Assembly (NCBI GenBank): GCA_020057085.1
Contig: JAGVGO010000112.1
Coordinates: 1-44,952, forward strand
DNA: 44,952 nt
DNA from: Planctomycetota bacterium
Lineage (GTDB): Bacteria; Planctomycetota; Uabimicrobiia; Uabimicrobiales; JABWCH01
Direction of reading: 5' to 3'
In this document: positions 41,797-44,952 of the stretch, one piece after another
How positions within the stretch are numbered: the stretch's first letter is position 1
Layout of the letters: every line of letters starts with the position of its first letter
The notes under the pieces: generated by a model
The model's database searches: none
What the model was told of the DNA's origin: nothing
Seen by the model: the letters and a program-made list of their open reading frames with translations, nothing else
Translations under genes and position numbers: made by a program

Positions 41797-43098
41797 ATGA
41801 ACATCATTGAAAAAATACGCAGCAAACAGGCCACCATAGGCGTGATAGGTCTTGGTTATGTCGGTTTGCCATTGGTAATCGAATTTTGCCAGGCGGGATT
41901 TGCCGTCACCGGATTTGACATAGATGCGGATAAAATCGCTTCCCTGAAACAAGGGAAAAGTTACATCAAGCATATTGACATCTCCATGTTGCAGCCACCC
42001 CGGTGTTTCAATTTTACTACAGACATGTCGCTATTGGCGCACATGGACTGTATCGTCATCTGTGTGCCGACGCCGTTGAATCAGTACCGTGAACCGGACC
42101 CGTCGTTTATTTTCCAGACGGTACGTACCATTGCCCAGCATCTCAAACAAGATCAGTTGATCGTACTCGAATCCACTACCTATCCGGGGACCAGCGACGA
42201 AGACATGCGGGCGATTCTGGAAGAAACCGGCTTTAAGGCGGGCATAAACTTTTATCTTGCCTTTTCACCAGAACGACAAGATCCGAATAACAAAGAATTC
42301 ACTTTGCGCAATATTCCTAAAGTAGTAGGCGGCTATTCGCCACGATGCCTGGAGGTCGCGGCTGCATTATACAGCCAGATTGTAACACAAGTAATACCAG
42401 TCTCTTCGACCAAAGTTGCCGAGATGTGCAAACTGCTCGAAAACACCTACCGCGCTGTCAATATCGCCCTGGTCAATGAGCTGAAAATTTTATGCGACCG
42501 CATGGGTATTGATATCTGGGAAGTAATTGAAGCGGCCAAGACCAAACCTTTCGGTTACCAGGCATTTTATCCGGGGCCTGGCTTGGGCGGCCATTGTATC
42601 CCCATCGTCCCTTTTTATCTGACATGGAAAGCCAGAGAATACGATTTTACCACCAAGTTTATCGAGCTGGCCGGCGAAATAAATACCTCCATGCCTTACT
42701 ATGTCGTGCAGAAAGTCATGGAAGCCTTGAGCGAACAGGGGAAATGTATCGCCGGCGCCAAGATTTTGGTTTTGGGTGTCGCTTACAAAAAGGATGTGGA
42801 TGACATCAGGGAATCTCCTTCGTTCAAAATTATGAAGATTTTGCAGGAGAGAAATGCGGTCATCGCTTATAATGATCCCTATATCCCGGCTATTCCCAAG
42901 ACACGCAAATACAAATTTAATCTCTCCTCGATTCCGCTCACGACCGAAAATCTTGGCAATCACGACTGCGTATTGATCGCTACCGATCATTCATCATATG
43001 ATGCGGATTTTATTGCCGAGCACGCCAAATTGGTAGTAGATACACGTAATGTCATCAAGAATTATCGGCGGTATGGCAAAAAAATCAAGAGAGCATAA
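41797..43098 (+). CDS. UDP-N-acetylhexosamine 6-dehydrogenase (WbpA/TviB-like)
   Basis: A 433-aa NAD-dependent nucleotide-sugar dehydrogenase. The N-terminal Rossmann motif is GVIGLGYVGLPL. The middle shows STTYPGTS, SPERQDPNN and NTYRAVNIALVNE. The catalytic Cys C267 lies in GPGLGGHCIP, with GVAYKKDVDDIRESP and a C-terminal UDP-binding domain after it. The SPER...NN spacing favours the WbpA/WecC subgroup over UDP-glucose 6-dehydrogenase. It supplies a uronic-acid sugar for surface polysaccharide, although no glycosyltransferase neighbours are seen. The FGE-fold gene follows after 37 bp. Confidence 0.93.
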   Translation: MNIIEKIRSKQATIGVIGLGYVGLPLVIEFCQAGFAVTGFDIDADKIASLKQGKSYIKHIDISMLQPPRCFNFTTDMSLLAHMDCIVICVPTPLNQYREPDPSFIFQTVRTIAQHLKQDQLIVLESTTYPGTSDEDMRAILEETGFKAGINFYLAFSPERQDPNNKEFTLRNIPKVVGGYSPRCLEVAAALYSQIVTQVIPVSSTKVAEMCKLLENTYRAVNIALVNELKILCDRMGIDIWEVIEAAKTKPFGYQAFYPGPGLGGHCIPIVPFYLTWKAREYDFTTKFIELAGEINTSMPYYVVQKVMEALSEQGKCIAGAKILVLGVAYKKDVDDIRESPSFKIMKILQERNAVIAYNDPYIPAIPKTRKYKFNLSSIPLTTENLGNHDCVLIATDHSSYDADFIAEHAKLVVDTRNVIKNYRRYGKKIKRA

Positions 43099-43135
43099 GC
43101 CACCGTCAACAAATAACGCAAGGAGGACGCTTGGC

Positions 43136-44800
43136 ATGAGTTGGTTCCACTATCTGCAAGATGCCGGGCAGCTCGGAGCGGCCCGCGAACTTGCCCGATT
43201 TATTTGTCAGAGTCTCGCACCAGAAGGCGACAATATTGACAAAGTTATTGCTATATATAATGAAATCAAAGACGCAAATGCTAAACAAAAAATAGACGCT
43301 TTGCTGCAGATCATTAGCACCAACGGACGTGAGATACTGGAAGACATGCAATATATCCAGGCCGAGAGCGACGCAATGAAACTGGAACTGTTGATAGCTA
43401 TGCCCGATCAGGAAGCTCGTTTTGCCGATCTCAGGACGAAAATCATCAATGAGATCGCAGAATTGGATGAGCTATGGCAAAAAACTTGGACAACCGAGCC
43501 GACAGGCGGCGAAAACGTCGAATCGTTAGCAGACTCGACCTGTACGCCGACGGGCGACGAAAACATCGAACCGATAGCAAACTCGGCCAGTGAAGCGACA
43601 GGCGAGGAAAATCTTTCATCTGCACCTATATGGACAAGCGAAATGGCGAACGCCGAAGACCCCTTAGCTGCACCCATATGGACAAGTGAGCCAGGGGAGG
43701 GCGAAGCGCCGTTGCCCACACCAACGGCAGGGACTCGTGAGCAAGGAGATCCAGGCACACTGATGCCTACGCAAAGAAGAAAGGTTTTGCATTTCAAGCG
43801 AAGCGATAGCCCATTGAAGAAAGGGGCAAGCGCCGCAATAACCAGAGCGATTTCGCCTGTAAAAACGAACGAAACCGGCGTACGCACGCCGGTGGCCGGC
43901 GCGGAAAAGCCAGTAGGCAGCGTAGTAAAAGAAGCACCGTCCAAGGACGCAGCCCCCTATCCCGAAATTGCCAAACCAGCGACGCCCAAGGAAACCAAGG
44001 TTAGGCCGGCGTGCCCTGAAATCAAAGGGTTTCGTTGCACAGGCGAGATGGCCTTCGCCTGCGGCGACGTCATCAACAAAGTGGTAGAGTACCAGCATGA
44101 ACAGACTGGCATGATGTTTACTCTGCTGCCAGGAGGCGCTTTCTTGATGGGAAGCCCTGATTCCGAGAAAGGCAGGATTGCCTGCGAAGGTCCGCAGCAC
44201 ACCGTCAACATCAAACCGTTTCTCATTGGCCAGCATGAAGTGACACAGGCTGTCTGGTTTAGAATCATGGCGAGTAAACCATGGCGATTGATGAAATGGT
44301 TTATCAAAGAACATGTGCGGGAAGGCGGTCTTTATCCGGCCATACATGTTTCGTGGCACGATGCCAAAGAATTTTGCAGAAAATTGGAATTCTCGCTGCC
44401 TAGCGAAGCCCAATGGGAATATGCCTGCCGCGCCGGCGCCAATACCAAATACTATTGGGGCAACGACATGGACAATGATTATTGCTGGCATTGGGACAAT
44501 GCCGGCGACAAGGAAGATGCCTATGCCCACGAGGTCGGACAGCGCGTGCCAAACTCCTTCAATTTGTACGACATGCTCGGCAATGTCTGGGAGTGGTGCG
44601 ACGATACCTTGCACGAAAATTATCAGAATGCGCCAAACGATGGCAGTGCCTGGATTGACTTCAAAAGCACTCTGCGCGTCATCCGTGGCGGTGCATGGAA
44701 CTCCTGGTCAGACCGCAGCCGTTGTGCCACCCGCAACCACAGCGACCCCAAAGTCAAGTTGGACACGATCGGCTTTCGCGTAGTAAAAACATTGGATTAA
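43136..44800 (+). CDS. FGE-sulfatase-domain (SUMF1-like) protein with long linker
   Basis: A 554-aa protein. The N-terminal region (1-115) is helical and unrecognised. A Pro/Thr/Glu-rich linker (about 120-290) holds internal repeats (TGGENVE/TGDENIE/TGEENLS and two APIWTSE units). The C-terminal FGE-sulfatase fold (about 315-554) has MGSPDSEKGR, PSEAQWEYACRAG, NLYDMLGNVWEWC and RGGAW...GFRV. The two active-site cysteines of true formylglycine-generating enzymes are absent: NSWSDRSRCATR replaces the C-x4-C block. It is likely a non-catalytic binding domain. A strong AAGGAGGA at 9 nt marks ATG 43136; earlier starts overlap the dehydrogenase. Confidence 0.88.
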   Translation: MSWFHYLQDAGQLGAARELARFICQSLAPEGDNIDKVIAIYNEIKDANAKQKIDALLQIISTNGREILEDMQYIQAESDAMKLELLIAMPDQEARFADLRTKIINEIAELDELWQKTWTTEPTGGENVESLADSTCTPTGDENIEPIANSASEATGEENLSSAPIWTSEMANAEDPLAAPIWTSEPGEGEAPLPTPTAGTREQGDPGTLMPTQRRKVLHFKRSDSPLKKGASAAITRAISPVKTNETGVRTPVAGAEKPVGSVVKEAPSKDAAPYPEIAKPATPKETKVRPACPEIKGFRCTGEMAFACGDVINKVVEYQHEQTGMMFTLLPGGAFLMGSPDSEKGRIACEGPQHTVNIKPFLIGQHEVTQAVWFRIMASKPWRLMKWFIKEHVREGGLYPAIHVSWHDAKEFCRKLEFSLPSEAQWEYACRAGANTKYYWGNDMDNDYCWHWDNAGDKEDAYAHEVGQRVPNSFNLYDMLGNVWEWCDDTLHENYQNAPNDGSAWIDFKSTLRVIRGGAWNSWSDRSRCATRNHSDPKVKLDTIGFRVVKTLD

Positions 44801-44806
44801 GTCGCT

Positions 44807-44952
44807 GTAAAAAAATAACCTTTACAACTTACTTGATCTTTTGACCAATGGCATCGTCGCGCCCTCAGTTACAGAGCTACGGCTATGCGCCTTCGGTCGC
44901 TTCTAGCCCTTGGCCAAAATCTCGGCGCAACTTGTAAAGGTTATTTATTTAC
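44807..44952. repeat. Palindromic element, copy B (to the window end)
   Basis: Arms of 21 nt (44807-44827 / 44932-44952) are complementary but for one position; they bear no resemblance to the arms of copy A beyond an A-rich end. The core, read on the minus strand, is 88/97 identical to copy A. Its inner 14-bp stem (about 44835-44848 / 44908-44921) has one G-C pair of copy A swapped to C-G, one G-T wobble and one mismatch. It begins 6 bp after the stop of the FGE-fold gene and may extend past the window. Confidence 0.9.

Noticed and set aside
43049-43135. Earlier start for the FGE-fold protein
   Set aside because: It would overlap the dehydrogenase gene; the ATG at 43136 has a strong AAGGAGGA.

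Overview
The window reads as chromosome from an environmental bacterium, most likely of the Planctomycetota/PVC group. This is inferred from gene content and no marker phylogeny was done. It has two Hanks-type Ser/Thr kinases (one of 1646 aa), FHA, STAS, PilZ, HEAT and TPR proteins, an FGE-sulfatase-fold protein, an alkyl-DHAP-synthase-like flavoprotein and a pyruvoyl-dependent arginine decarboxylase. FtsH, OmpH/Skp, a predicted lipoprotein and a TPR/gluzincin protein fit a diderm. No tRNA, rRNA, CRISPR array or transposase gene was seen.

Left block (1-18982), all leftward: an alkyl-DHAP-synthase/lipid-kinase pair joined by an ATGA overlap; two FHA proteins, an ARPP-1 protein and DNA polymerase III delta' (holB); a YfhO-type membrane protein; valS plus a divergent macro-domain protein; a membrane-anchored STAS protein; a multi-STAS/PilZ protein; and Xaa-Pro aminopeptidase followed by a small lipoprotein. 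It is punctuated by short palindromic repeats.

Centre (19057-22700): a sigma70-type promoter, a tiny membrane ORF and a winged-helix regulator, then an AT-rich type II restriction-modification cassette (N4C-type methylase, ScaI-like endonuclease, XRE controller). Three different hairpin-forming elements flank the cassette. An 800-bp gene-free stretch follows it.

Right block (22701-44800): a kinase lacking the HRD arginine, coupled to a TPR metallopeptidase-like protein; an orphan ABC-2 permease; a tandem-duplicated thioredoxin-like protein; a PfkB sugar kinase; the giant kinase; the leftward ftsH-ompH pair; a leftward HEAT / HTH-TM-adaptor / arginine decarboxylase operon; then a rightward nucleotide-sugar dehydrogenase and an FGE-fold protein.

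The most interesting signals are these. (1) Two palindromic elements (22503-22655 and 44807-44952) have a 97-nt core identical at 88 positions by my hand alignment. Their outer arms are unrelated in sequence yet each is self-complementary, and one inner stem pair has swapped from G-C to C-G. (2) A 72-bp repeat (28-99 and 16145-16216) has its palindromic head inverted relative to an otherwise direct repeat. (3) A helical module resembling MshEN/GspE-N appears to recur in an FHA protein, the giant kinase and the HEAT protein, suggesting a shared signalling apparatus.
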